Source: Asterias rubens (Eukaryota > Echinodermata > Asteroidea > Forcipulatida > Asteriidae). From it: 64,000 nt of DNA. The first letter of the stretch is position 1. Each line of letters opens with the position of its first letter. The notes beneath the pieces are model-generated. The model was not told where the DNA came from, searched no databases, and saw nothing but the letters and a program-made list of their open reading frames with translations. The stretch is taken from contig NC_047068.1 of assembly GCF_902459465.1 (NCBI RefSeq), positions 19,677,195 through 19,741,194 of the forward strand, in the 5' to 3' direction. A program made the translations under genes and the position numbers. This document shows positions 45,101-55,139 of this stretch, piece by piece.

Positions 45101-48100
45101 ACGATGAGGGCAACACATTGATTAAATTCGAAACCGACGTATCTTCCAGTTTCAACATGAGCAGTTAACGCACTGAACATCTGAATCTGGCCGAATAATG
45201 TATGTGCTGAGGATTATTTCAAAAACAATAATTAACACCAACCTGGATGTGTGACTCCTTTTTCAACTTGAAACTCCTCTCTACAATATCCCCCGACTCG
45301 TTCCCACACAATGGCTGACATATACGGGGACGAATGCTGTAGCGGACTTCCATTTTCAACTCTTGGGCCCCAACCAAGATAAACGGTATACATGTAATTT
45401 CTGTGTACATAGTGTACAACCAGCCCCGTGCACCAATGCGTTTTCTCCTTGGAAGGACACCCTATGAGGAAGCTGTAATGCATTTCTACCGGACAAAGTA
45501 ATGACCAGGGGGACGGAGGCAATCGCCTTCGTTGCGTCCGTGCTGCATCAGGCCTGACCGTCAGTAGTTTTTATATAATAATGTAAAAAATTAACTAAAT
45601 GTTATATTATGACATTAATTACAGGTACAGAGCACGATGGAGGCGAGTCCGTGGTTAGTCAGTTGTTGGCCAGGATACGTACAAGCATTGATACAGCATC
45701 TGATCCTTCAAGGAGAGTGTCCATTCTCGATCCAGGTACGATGTGTATTATAAACATGCACTCTGAAAACATTCCCGGTTAAAATTGATCCAGATTCCGG
45801 ATCATATTTGGCCTGACCCAGATTGGGGTAAAAGGGATTCAGAAATGGGTCAAACTGACGCGGAATCCGAGTTAACATCCGATTTTAAACCAGTTTTAAT
45901 CTCATTGTTAAATCAGCCTGATTAAAAAAGGGTCAGGCCCCCGCCTGTGACCCGGATTCTCTGTTAGTTCTGATCTGGTAATTTTATGGCAATGGGAGAC
46001 TTTCTGGGACGATAGAGGGCAGCAGACTTACCGGGTAAATCCATTGTTCTCAGAATTATGCGCATGTTCAGAACTACGTAAACAATGGAAATTTACCCGG
46101 TATGTCTGCTGCCACCTAGCGTTGGAAAGTCTCCTATTACACACTCGGGTCTTATTATTTGAAGACTTCATTTCTATACGTTGTCATGCCACACAAGCCA
46201 AGAGAAAACGACAGCCACAGTCAGTTTGTCATGGTGGCAAATTTTGGGGCTAAAATCGGCACTTCCGGCCATTTCAAGAATAAGGCCCGTGAACTACCCC
46301 CGTGTTGAAGCTACCTTCTCCATGAACTACCTGAGCTTTAAGGCTTAAGAGACAAAGTATGCTATCATTAATAATAATAATAATAATAACAAATTCTTAT
46401 ATAGCGCATTTCACAATAAACCGTATCAATGCGCTTTACATTAGTGCCCTGGTCATTGGGCCAATAACATCCCTTTAATCTTTCTCAGCTCCCATTTTTT
46501 TTACAGATCTGAGATATGGAAAGGCAGACGAACTTTGCGAAGAAAACGATTTCGCCGGCACAGGTATATAGAGATAATAAAAGTCATTACCATTAAAAAA
46601 ATTATCTAAAGCCTAAGACATTACATAAGATAAGAGATATGTAAATGAGAAGAACAATATTTCTCAATGCATTCAATGTAAACCCCCACCCTAATTGTTC
46701 CTTTCTTCCATTCCAGAGGGTAATGTAACACTTTATATGAACTGGACAGAGCTTTATCACGTCGAGGAGCAGATCTTAACAAGATCAACACAGTCAATAA
46801 GAAAGTTTCTACACGCAGACAACGCAATGGTGAAAAATCTGTACTTTTCTGCAAGTCATAAAGATTCGCAACGCAAAAAGTCAATTAGGACACCCGTCGA
46901 CGTGGTTCTCTCCCAAGCGACAGTGGTTGACGATGATTATTATTATTTATCAGGAGGGCACTGGATACCAGCCAATTGCCATCCACGATGGAAGGTACAG
47001 TTTCCGCAAGTCTGTCGGCTTAATTTTATATATAAAAAATCCAATAATATCAACTTCGTGCACATGATTGTCATTCGAGTAGGACGCCCTCGCCTAGTTC
47101 ATCGGCCATTCCTGTTTGCCGCGCGCGTATATTTTTGTTTACACTGCAGCGGGGTTTTGCACTGTACCAATTTCTGTCTTGAGATAGAGATTACGTTGCA
47201 ACGCTTTTTGAAGTATCATCCAATGGGGATATTAATAACGTAGTCTCATCTCTCAGGACAGGACCCTCGCTGCAGGGTAAAGAAAAAGTTTGCCGCGTGC
47301 ACACACATTTGCGTTTGATCTTATTAAATCCAAGATGGCGTCTTGGTGACTTCAATGCATAATGTCTTTTCTGCTAAATTCATTTTCATGTTATGTCAAT
47401 AGTTGTATAGTGGGTTCACTGCCAACTGTTACAATTTGCCGAAAAGCGAATACAGATGCTTACGATGTGTAGCCATCTTTACTTTGAATCTCATAGTCTG
47501 ATTGTTTCAGTTGGTACAATATGTTGACATGGTCTAGTTTTGGGCATCCATAATGTTAATTATCTATCAATCCTGAGGCATTTTAGAATAAGATCGCGGT
47601 TGCAAAATTTTTCTCGAAAATAATAACAATGTAGACAAAATTCGGGCATACAATCACTGCTTCTGTTAACAACAATACCAAGTAAGCCTGTAGTTTAAAT
47701 GTGTCATCAGAAGAAAGAAAAACAAAATTCTCTGCTTTTATTCTACATGAATAATTATTAACTGATCGGTATTGGGTTTGTTGGTTTTATGTTTTACTTT
47801 AGGTGGCACTTATTGTTCCATTTCGAGACAGATGGTTCCAGCTCCCGATTTTCCTCAGAAATATTGTGCCGTTTCTCAAGAGGCAAAACCTCGAGTTCGG
47901 TATCTACGTTATTGAACAGGTAAGAGCTTTTATTGATAAAAAAGTATTTCCACCAAATTTAATTTTAAAAAACCTCCCTACAAGGGCCGGCCGAATGTTA
48001 GCAAAAAAAATTAATCGTGCTTAAAGAAATTGTGATAAAAAACAACATTTCTTGTCTGTAAAAAGATCAATGCGCTGAGTTTTTGATTCAACATAATTAC

Positions 48101-51100
48101 TTTTTAATATTTGTGAAACCTTTCTGAATGTTTGGCTATCTGTTTTTTTATGATTTGCATTTATGTTTTTTTCCATAGTTTCCCAACCTGGGAAAAACTC
48201 GGGCTTTGACATTGCGAGGTCTATCAATATTATGGGTATAGCATGGTGAGGAGGTATCATTGTATTCAGTTGTGTGCTTGTACATGTATATCTACTTTGC
48301 TATGTAGATTTATTTTTTTGATAATTTGTCTGAGTATTATTACCTTAAACTCTTCTTGTAAAGCAGGCCATGACAGCTCCTTTCAGGGCTTAGTAGTCTC
48401 CATATTTAGAGATCTCCCCGCGGCAGTAGTAGTGGATAACTTCTAAAAAATCAATATAAAAAAAATCTACAGTATACAGCTAAGTAGATGTATACACATG
48501 GTGTTAACGCAAACTCAATACACATAAAACCAACTCGAGAAAGGCTCTGCTACATACAGTGACGAAACGCATTAACTATTTGTTTGCATAAAATATTTCG
48601 GATATCGATTGTATTCATGTAAGACGACAACCACTGCAATTACCTTTTATTTTGAATAGCGCCCTCTACCTGCAAATTTGTTACGGGAAAAAAACATGAT
48701 CACACAACACACCCACAACACACCCACATAACAGTGGAAACATTGATGTATGTTTTTTTTTTGGGAGGGGTCTGGGAGGGCACATCGCTTTTGCCTTACC
48801 CTGGACGGCCCCTGCCAATAAAGAAATATGTCCGAAGATTAAAAAATAATAATAATAATTTAATAATAAAAAAACATTACGTTTCATAAAAAATAGCCAC
48901 ACAGTGCGTTGCACACATATTTAATTTTACGTTAGGATTAAAACGAGGGGCAGCACTTCATAAAACGACGATCGGCAACGCATGGGTGCAAACTTAGTTT
49001 AATTTAAAGACACTGGACTCTATTGGTAATTGTCAAAGACCAGTCTTCTCACTTTGGTGTATTTTAACATATGCATAAAATAACAAACCTGTAAAAATTC
49101 AGCCCAATTGATCGTCAAAGTTGCGAGATAACTATGAGGGAAAAACGCCCTTGTCACACAAAGTTGTGTGCTTTCAGATGCTTGATTTCGAGACCTCAAG
49201 TTCTAAATCTGAGGTCTCGAAAACCAAATTTGTGGAAAATGAATTCTTTCTCGAAAGCTACGTTACTTCAGAGGGAGCCGTTTCTCACAATGTTTTATAC
49301 TTTCATCCTGTCCCCATTAGGTTCTATGCTAATATTTATTTTGAATAATTACCAATAGTGTCCACTGCCTTTAAAATGTCAACAGGAAAGGAAAACCTTC
49401 TTGATAGAAACTCTCTAAGTTTTCACGGAATTTAAATGCACATCATGCAAACAATTTTTTTTCAATACGAAACAAAGTATGTCCTTATGTTAAAACGTTC
49501 AATCATGTTTTGTCTTGTACAAACAACCGCACAATAAATAAACAATGTAAATGTAAGCCGTCAAGATTGTAAGGAGGTTTCATGTCTGTTGTTGTACTAT
49601 AAATGAACCATTATTTTAACCTCAACGAGGTTTTCTTGTTTGTTGTTGTACTAAATGACCCATTATTTTAACCTCAATTAAGAAACACAAACATGCCCCA
49701 TCTCTTGAAATTAAGATTTTCCCCAACTATGGCCGGACGTGCTATGTGGAATGCCACACAACCGCAACAAGGCTTCCTGCCTGCTATGGGCTCCCATTTC
49801 TCCGAAGTGGATTCAGTTTCCAGATCAGCAAAAGTTCACGAACAATCGTTGTGGGCTATGCTGTATTTGAACTGAACAATGTAAAATGTACAGTTCCTGA
49901 CAATTTTGTGGTTTCAGGTTATATTTTACGCTGCCAATCACTGACGAGCCCACAACCCAAACGCCAATAGGCTGATTATTGATGCACATTTATGTTTTAT
50001 AATATCCAGATATGTGCCTGGAGATTTGACTTTTGTATTTTTTAGTTCGCAATGAAAACATTCAAATTGCCACAGGGTCGACTCTCAAAAGCATTTTCTG
50101 AAACGTTGCCCAGAAACAGTTTATGCGTTTCACTAGTTTATTTATCTGCAATACTTGAAATAAAGTAATGTGGATGGAATGATTAAAACTTTTCAATTTG
50201 ATTTGCAAAAGTTTGATTTGCTTTGCAAAAAGTTTGGACGAAATCGTTCGCTGTGATTACATGTTGGCCTATTATACAGGTATAACAATGCAAGAACTAT
50301 TTATTATCTGAAAAAACACCAAAAAACCCATTATTTCCCCGCAGGCAAACGATCTACAATTCAACCGAGCAATGTTGATGAATGTTGGTTTTCAGCAAGC
50401 TCTTAATTTCACCAAGTGGGATTGTTTCATCTTCCACGATGTGGATCATCTTCCACTCAATGATGCTAACTACTATGGTTGTAGTCACATGCCGAGGCAT
50501 TTCATCTCTGGTGCTGACAGATGGGATTATAGGTGAGCATCAAATAATAATTTATTGATTTATATTGCACCCTTTCAAAAAAACAAGCTTAGCGCATAAC
50601 AGAATAATTAGACAACGATTTGAAAGCTGGCAACTGATAAAACAAATACCACAAATTACATTCTACAATACGCGTATTTGTTGCACGGCACGTGATTGGT
50701 TCTCGAAATCAAAATTCAGAATTTGTTACCGAGGTATAACAACATGTTTTGAAAGGTTTGGCTTATTTGGAGCATATACTGTACTTGTCGGTTGCCTTTT
50801 TGTATACCATAATGATACTGTACTTTGCGGAGATTAAATTGAAAACTGACATAAATAAATAATTGGAATTCTGTCTGACTTTACCAGCACCTGCTGCAAT
50901 AAATTACACATAAAGTCTGTCAATGTGTCCGGATGTTTCCATAGACGCCATGCATTGAAACAAGATGCAAACTTCCCAATGATCTTTTGGTTACTTTCAA
51001 TTTTCTGCTCAACGATTTATTATCAGTAGTATAAAAGGTGTTGCAACTACCGAACACTACTTGCCTGCTGTAAAATGGCCGACTATTGCACATTGTTTTT

Positions 51101-54040
51101 GCTTTTTAAAGACTCTGGACACTATTGGTAATTGTCAAAGACTAGTCTTCTCACTTGGTGTATCTCAACATATGCATAAAATAACAAACCTGTAAAAATT
51201 TGAGCTCAATCGGTCATCGAAGTTGCGAGATAATAATGAAAGAAAAAAACACCCTTGTCACACTAAGTAGTGGGCTTTCAGATGCTTGATTTCGAGACCT
51301 CAAGTTCTAAATCTGAGGTCTCGAAATCAAATTCCTGGAAACTTACTTCTTTCTCGAAAACTACATTACTTCAGAGTGGCCGTTTCTAACAATTTTTTAT
51401 ACTATCAACCTCTCCCCATTACTCGTTACCAAGTAAGGTTTTATGCAAATAATTATGTTGAGTAATTACCAATAGTGGCCACTGCCTTTAAGTGTCATAC
51501 AATATTAATCCACTCACGAAACTACAAAAGAAACGGGACAAAACCGATAGACAACATATCATCAAGCAACAATGAAACTGTAAAACCTCCACTTTGTGAG
51601 TAACTGATGCTATATTGTACATTGTTGGTCGCTTTGTAAACTGATATAAATAATAAACCACAAGGGGAACTGACTGGGTCAACTTTTAAATAATTTTGGG
51701 TTGAACAGAGAAAAATTGACTTAGAGTGTGACTTGAACCTGCGACCTCCAGACGTGCTTGGCTCTCCACCAACTGCATTTATGTGCTCGTGCTCAGTGTT
51801 GAGCGCCGATGTCGCATGCAATTATGTCCTCTATGCAATACTATCCGGAGGACATTATTGCACATGCAATCGTGTCCGCCCGGACGCTGCTGCATAACGC
51901 AGTTGTGCGGGCTCAGTGTTGAGCGCCGGTGTCGCATGCAATTATGTCCTCTATGCAATACTATCCAGAGGACATTATTGCACATGCAATCGTGTCCGCC
52001 AGGTCGCTGCTGCATAATGCAGTTGTGTGCTCGTGCTCAGTGTTGAGCGCCGGTGTCGCATGCAATTATGTCCTGTATGCAATACTATCCGGAGGACATT
52101 ATTGCACATGCAATCGTGTCCGCCCGGACGCTGCTGCATAATGCAGTTGTGTCCGCCCGGACACATTTGCATATGCAGTTGTGTCCGCCCCGTGCAAAAC
52201 CGTCCTTGCAGTAAATTAAACGCCCTTGGTCGACGGAACACGTTCGCCATTTTTTTTTACAAGCTAATTACATGTCATGAATAACATGGGAAGTGTGCGG
52301 CCGTTGTGTGTACGCTGCAATCATTTGAAATCACTCTTCCTGATGAAATCAAGCTTCATAATTTACAACCCAATACAGGGCTGTGAATATTCATGGGTTA
52401 TCAGTTGGTGGAATGCCAGCACCTTGAGGTTGCAGGTTCAAGTTTTACTCTTTAGTAGACACACTTTCTAAAAACGAGTTGGCTCTCACATCTGCTCAAT
52501 GTTTACATCACCTCTAATTGTTTATAGGTTGCAGCGCAATGTTAATCGTTTATAAGTTGCAGTATAACATGTTCTTCGGTGCAATAACCAATGGTTACAT
52601 CACCAATCGATTATCATAGTTTGCAGTTCAGGCATGCGACATGCAACATGTTCTTCGGTGCAATAACCAATGATAACTTCACTAACCGTTTATTACTTTG
52701 CAGTGCAATATCCTTCTGTGCAATAACCAATGATTACATCACTAATCGTTTACAGGTTGCAGTACATCATGTTCTTCGGTGCAATAACCAATGATTACAT
52801 CACTAATCGTTTACAGGTTGCAGTACAGCATGTTCTTCGGTGCAATAACCAATGATTACATCACTAATCGTTTACAGGTTGCAGTACAGCATGTTCTTCG
52901 GTGCAATAACCAATGATTACATCACTAATCGTTTACAGGTTGCAGTACAGCATGTTCTTCGGTGCAATAACCAATGATTACATCACTAATCGTTTACAGG
53001 TTGCAGTACAGCACGTTCTTCGGTGCAATAACCAATGATTACATCACTAATCGTTTACAGGTTGCAGTACAGCATGTTCTTCGGTGCAATAACTGGGTTT
53101 ACTCGACACCAGATTATCAAGTTTAACGGTTTTCCCAACGTGTACTTTGGTTGGGGAGGCGAGGATGACGATATCCTGATTCGTATTAAGTCCCAAGGAT
53201 TCTTCAAGACACGACCTTGGGGAGTGACGGGCTTCTACAATGTCATCTCTGAACACCACAAGAGTGCTCCTAGGAACACGAAAAGGTAAAGTAGTTGGAC
53301 AATAACTTTAAAGTAATTATGGACGCTATGGGTAATTAATTACTCAGTTGTTAGCATACAACTTACTTGGTAATGAGCAATGGAGAGCTGTTGTTAGTAT
53401 ACAACTTTTTGAGAAGTGGCCCCCTGAAAGAGGTTATCTTACTATAATCTAAATAATAAAAGACTTCGGACGTGAAGCCTTTTATAAGGTCTGAAAGCAG
53501 CAATAGTGTTTGTGTTTTCTTTCATTATTCTCACACAACTTCGATAACCAATTGAGTCAAACTTTTCACAGGTTTGATATTTCATGCATATGTTGGGATA
53601 CACCAAGTGTCCCCCTCCCCTCCCCCCCCCACAGTGTCTTTAAAAAGCTACTCATCATGTCACGATTTGGCTTGAAAGTATAGAATAAACTTTTCTCGTT
53701 CACATGTACGTATTAACAATCTAAGGACCCTTGCTAACAGGTTTCCTCATCAGGCTTGCTGTGATTAAGTTAACTCGCGATGGGTGGGGCATCCAGGGTT
53801 CATTTAAAATATAACAATAATTCAATTTTCTTTCAAAACTTCTACAGGGTCTGTCTGCTTGATTACGCCCATCAGAGACTTACAACCGATGGGCTTTCCA
53901 ATTTAGTTTATCCACCGGTCAAAGTACTATTAGAGCCCCTCTACACAATGATCTCCGTTAACATCACTGACGTGGATTGGAATCCCTCATGGACTATGTG
54001 CTCAAAAGATTACAAGAGACCCAAGAAAGAAGAGGCATAA
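41879..54040 (+). CDS. B4GALT: Beta-1,4-galactosyltransferase family enzyme, complete gene with two alternative first exons
   Basis: Gene-level entry. Exons: 1a 41879-42155 or 1b 44382-44556, then 45625-45735, 46507-46563, 46717-46994, 47803-47919, 50345-50532, 53061-53285 and 53848-54040. All junctions are in phase, giving 481 (1a) or 447 (1b) residues. It is a Golgi type II membrane enzyme that transfers Gal (possibly GalNAc) from a UDP-sugar to GlcNAc-type acceptors. Numbered on 1a: signal anchor 65-87, VALIVPFRDR 242-251, disulfide Cys307 and Cys326 equivalents, metal-binding DVD 312-314, FNGFPN 364-369, GWGGEDDD 373-380, and the TTDGLSNLVY C-terminal core. Sites NVT, NWT, NFT and NIT could be N-glycosylated. 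Oddities: Phe349 at the donor-selectivity position, an atypical metal-ligand segment (VISEHH), and a minisatellite that multiplies the exon 7 acceptor. Family very secure; subfamily not resolved. Confidence 0.93.
42797..43045 (+). pseudogene. Broken protein-like frame inside B4GALT intron 1
   Basis: After TTTGTTTCATAG, a frame reads MDQPGDTGPPKDVLKML, a stop, then in the same frame INKELEQHARSPVDGARLG and DQDSVIPRPKSAVWWCGRDA before a G run. The composition is protein-like and GC-richer than the flanks, but the TAA interrupts it. It may be a decayed transposon or gene fragment, or a non-coding alternative exon; the product is not recognised. Confidence 0.3.
43330..43690. repeat. Interspersed repeat, uninterrupted copy of the 10.8 kb family
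   Basis: Shares GAAATATTTCTGTCTGAAATGT, TATCGCTTAGTGAGCGTTTT-like and CTACAGGTTTGTCAGTTTATG with 10771-11049, and then GGTGGATTACATAAA.TGCT with the sequence after the nested insertion. It serves as the empty-site comparison for that insertion. Confidence 0.75.
44382..44556 (+). CDS. B4GALT: B4GALT alternative first exon 1b
   Basis: ATG at 44382; 58 codons ending in phase 1 at a GTAAGT donor. It encodes a short tail (MRLLSRCVAIPSLARQY) and an anchor around residues 32-55 containing VLPIFMWVLVGFALLSTTVL. The LP-IF, LST and LW-S spacing resembles exon 1a, suggesting the two are an old duplication. Both can join exon 2 in frame (codon A+GT gives Ser; G+GT gives Gly for 1a). Confidence 0.75.
45465..45560. 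repeat. GCATCAGGCCTGA repeat family fragment
   Basis: Contains GAGGCAATCGCCTTCGTTGC and TGCATCAGGCCTGA. Similar wording (GAGGCAATGAAGGCGATTGC, CATGATACTTCACGG; or its reverse) occurs at about 5590-5810, 17935-18055 and 20580-20775, with GTTGCCCTGGTCTTGGCC-type parts at 1520-1640, 4856-4990 and 9968-10120. It is a low-copy-length non-coding interspersed family. Confidence 0.6.
45625..45735 (+). CDS. B4GALT: B4GALT exon 2 (stem)
   Basis: 111 nt, acceptor ATTACAG, donor GTACGA, phase 1 in and out. It encodes a polar stem segment, TEHDGGESVVSQLLARIRT then SIDTASDPSRRVSILDP, with no recognised motif. It is the first exon common to both isoforms. Confidence 0.88.
45990..46138. repeat. 150-bp palindromic MITE, copy 2 (inverted relative to 36.3 kb)
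   Basis: CAATGGGAGACTTTCTGGGA through TTGGAAAGTCTCCTATT is nearly the exact reverse complement of 36324-36473. It lies in the intron between B4GALT exons 2 and 3, so two genes each carry a copy. Confidence 0.88.
46507..46563 (+). CDS. B4GALT: B4GALT exon 3 (stem microexon)
   Basis: 57 nt, behind a T-rich tract and TTACAG, donor GTATAT. Phase 1 in and out; adds LRYGKADELCEENDFAGT to the stem. Because it is a multiple of three and symmetrical, it could be skipped without changing frame. Confidence 0.82.
46717..46994 (+). CDS. B4GALT: B4GALT exon 4 (stem to start of catalytic domain)
   Basis: 278 nt, acceptor TTCCAG, donor GTACAG. It begins EGNVTLYMNWTELYHVEEQ, which has two N-glycosylation sequons, and ends with SGGHWIPANCHPRWK. 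This last part is the conserved GG..xP..C.PR.K that leads into the catalytic domain and includes a conserved disulfide Cys. The open frame continuing into the intron after 46994 is not coding. Confidence 0.92.
47803..47919 (+). CDS. B4GALT: B4GALT exon 5 (first catalytic motif)
   Basis: 117 nt in phase 0, acceptor CTTTAG, donor GTAAGA. It encodes VALIVPFRDRWFQLPIFLRN and ends FGIYVIEQ, the nucleotide-binding FRxR motif and the following IYV.(E/N)Q strand of the family. Confidence 0.95.
49003..49375. mobile_element. MITE copy, ACCAATAGTGTCC family, full length
   Basis: TTTAAAGACACTGGACTCTA at the left, AATAGTGTCCACTGCCTTTAAA at the right. The interior carries a paired GAGACCTCA/TGAGGTCTCGA stem. 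It is one of the two best preserved copies; the TTTAAA on both sides could include a TTAA-type target duplication. Confidence 0.85.
50345..50532 (+). CDS. B4GALT: B4GALT exon 6 (DVD metal motif)
   Basis: 188 nt, acceptor CCCGCAG, donor GTGAGC, ends in phase 2. Encodes FNRAMLMNVGFQQAL, then WDCFIFHDVDHLPLNDANYY and GCSHMPRHFISGADRWDY. The DVD residues bind the metal-UDP-sugar, and the two Cys flank it as in vertebrate enzymes. Confidence 0.96.
51105..51491. mobile_element. MITE copy, ACCAATAGTGTCC family, full length
   Basis: Same organisation as 49003-49375, with only point differences and short indels, and the same TTTAAA borders. It lies in B4GALT intron 6 upstream of the tandem arrays. 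Confidence 0.85.
51784..52200. repeat. Tandem array of about 120-bp units (three copies plus partials)
   Basis: GCTCAGTGTTGAGCGCCG recurs at 51791, 51911 and 52035 (spacings of 120 and 124). Each unit has TCGCATGCAATTATGTCCT, ACTATCC.GAGGACATTATT and CGTGTCCGCC. Units contain self-complementary GCATGCA strings and are GC- and CpG-rich compared with their surroundings. Frames of 70-90 codons open on both strands as a result of the repetition; none has exon support. Confidence 0.9.
52510..53060. repeat. 61-bp minisatellite carrying the exon 7 splice acceptor
   Basis: The unit is the sequence CACTAATCGTTTACAG joined to GTTGCAGTACAGCATGTTCT and on through TCGGTGCAATAAC. The first part is the real intron end of B4GALT and the rest is the real beginning of exon 7, followed by CAATGATTACAT. 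Near-identical copies start at 52756, 52817, 52878, 52939 and 53000 (exact 61-base spacing), with the genuine exon at 53061. More diverged copies lie at about 52528, 52556, 52619 and 52698. Confidence 0.95.
53061..53285 (+). CDS. B4GALT: B4GALT exon 7 (donor and acceptor site)
   Basis: 225 nt from the acceptor CGTTTACAG to donor GTAAAG. Encodes LQYSMFFGAITGFTRHQ, FNGFPNVYFGWGGEDDDI and VTGFYNVISEHHKSAP. This acceptor was chosen because it is the only copy in the upstream 61-bp repeat ladder that keeps frame: the copy just upstream (53000) runs into TAA at 53124-53126 and the others into TGA inside the repeat. Confidence 0.93.
53306..53644. repeat. MITE copy, ACCAATAGTGTCC family, diverged
   Basis: In B4GALT intron 7. 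Landmarks are TTTAAAGTAATTATGGACGC, GTAATGAGCAATGGAGAGCT and ATGTTGGGATACACCAAGTG; a CCCCTCCCC tract replaces part of the right end before TCTTTAAA. Confidence 0.75.
53848..54040 (+). CDS. B4GALT: B4GALT exon 8 (C-terminus and stop)
   Basis: 193 nt after TTCTACAG, ending at TAA 54038-54040. It encodes VCLLDYAHQRLTTDGLSNL, the conserved terminal DGL..L.Y block, then PLYTMISVNI and an extra basic tail WTMCSKDYKRPKKEEA. The tail goes beyond the usual end of vertebrate B4GALT1. Confidence 0.94.
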
Positions 54041-54825
54041 TGCTTAGTATCCAGACTTCTGCAAAGATGATATTGTGTGGCAAAATGTCTTAAGGAATCT
54101 CGCCTACTGTATACAGGAGAGACATAAGAAAGAAAGAAAATAGATTTATGAAGTCTAAGTTATTAGATTTTTATCGCCTATTATATTATCTGCACGAGAG
54201 ACATTATTGGAAGAAAGACAGAATAGATTTATAATATGTTCTGCATGATGATAAGAATGTGAAGTTCTCAACCAGATTTCGCGAGTTTGGGTCATTTTTT
54301 TGCATTTTCTGTTTCATACTGACCCAAGCGTGATGAGAAACATATTCTGTCTGGACTATGTTTGTATACACTGCCACCTTGGTCTGAGTGTGCCTTTTTT
54401 TAAAGAGTGAAGAAATCCTTGGCTGAACATTGCTTGGAGACAAATTCGGAACAATGTGTTGACTTCGCGAAATGAGCTTTCGAATAATAAGTCAACTTGA
54501 AACTGTGGCACATCAAAGTGCCATAAACGAGGCTGACGTCGAAATCAACTGGTACCATTTGGCGACTGGGTTACCATGGAGACTGTCGCAAACAATCAAA
54601 ATTGAATCAATCGAATATTTGTTAGCCTCTCTTGTGTTTTCGTTGTCGCAACCAAAGACGATTCTATGAAACCACTTTTTTTTTACAAAAATGTACATGT
54701 ATTCATAATATAATTGATGGTTTTAGAATAATTCTTGAAAAGATTATCCTTGTGTTCATTTGAATTGAAATGTGACCGGTTCATCTGATCACAAAACTGA
54801 TTAAAGTTTAAATTACTTAAAACTT

Positions 54826-55139
54826 AAAATGCACTGGACACTATTGATAATTACTCATAAAATAATAATTTGTAACAAGCAATGGTGAGCTTTTGATAGT
54901 ATAAAACTTTGTGAGAAAGTATAAAACGTAGTTTAATTGAGAAAGAGGTAATTTCTCATCAAATTTAAACGACTTCAGGCCTGAAGCCTTTTATTTGGCA
55001 TCTGAAAGCACACAACTTTCTTTCTTTCATTATTCTCTTGCAACTTGGATGACCAAGTGATTCCAAATTTCAAAGCTTTGTTATTTTATGCATATTGAGA
55101 TAGTGAGAATACTAGTGATTAGTGTGTCCGGTGCCTTTA
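54826..55139. repeat. MITE copy, ACCAATAGTGTCC family, diverged
   Basis: Contains GCACTGGACACTATTGATAA, a GTATAAAAC pair, GACTTCAGGCCTGAAGCC palindrome and GTGTCCGGTGCCTTTA. It lies in the 3' flank or 3' UTR of B4GALT. Confidence 0.7.

Noticed and set aside
46995..47243. Open frame continuing from B4GALT exon 4 to 47243
   Set aside because: The family alignment passes directly from PRWK to VALIVPFRDR of exon 5, with GTACAG donor and TTTAG acceptor in place; the continuation is intron read-through.
51779..52284. Several Cys-rich frames on both strands (for example with repeated QLCPLCNT or RPGGHDC)
   Set aside because: They come from the 120-bp tandem array and shift frame where the spacing is 124; they have no exon context and lie inside a B4GALT intron.
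52510..53060. CRISPR-like regularly spaced repeats
   Set aside because: The 61-bp units are contiguous with no unique spacers, and the DNA is eukaryotic; this is a minisatellite.
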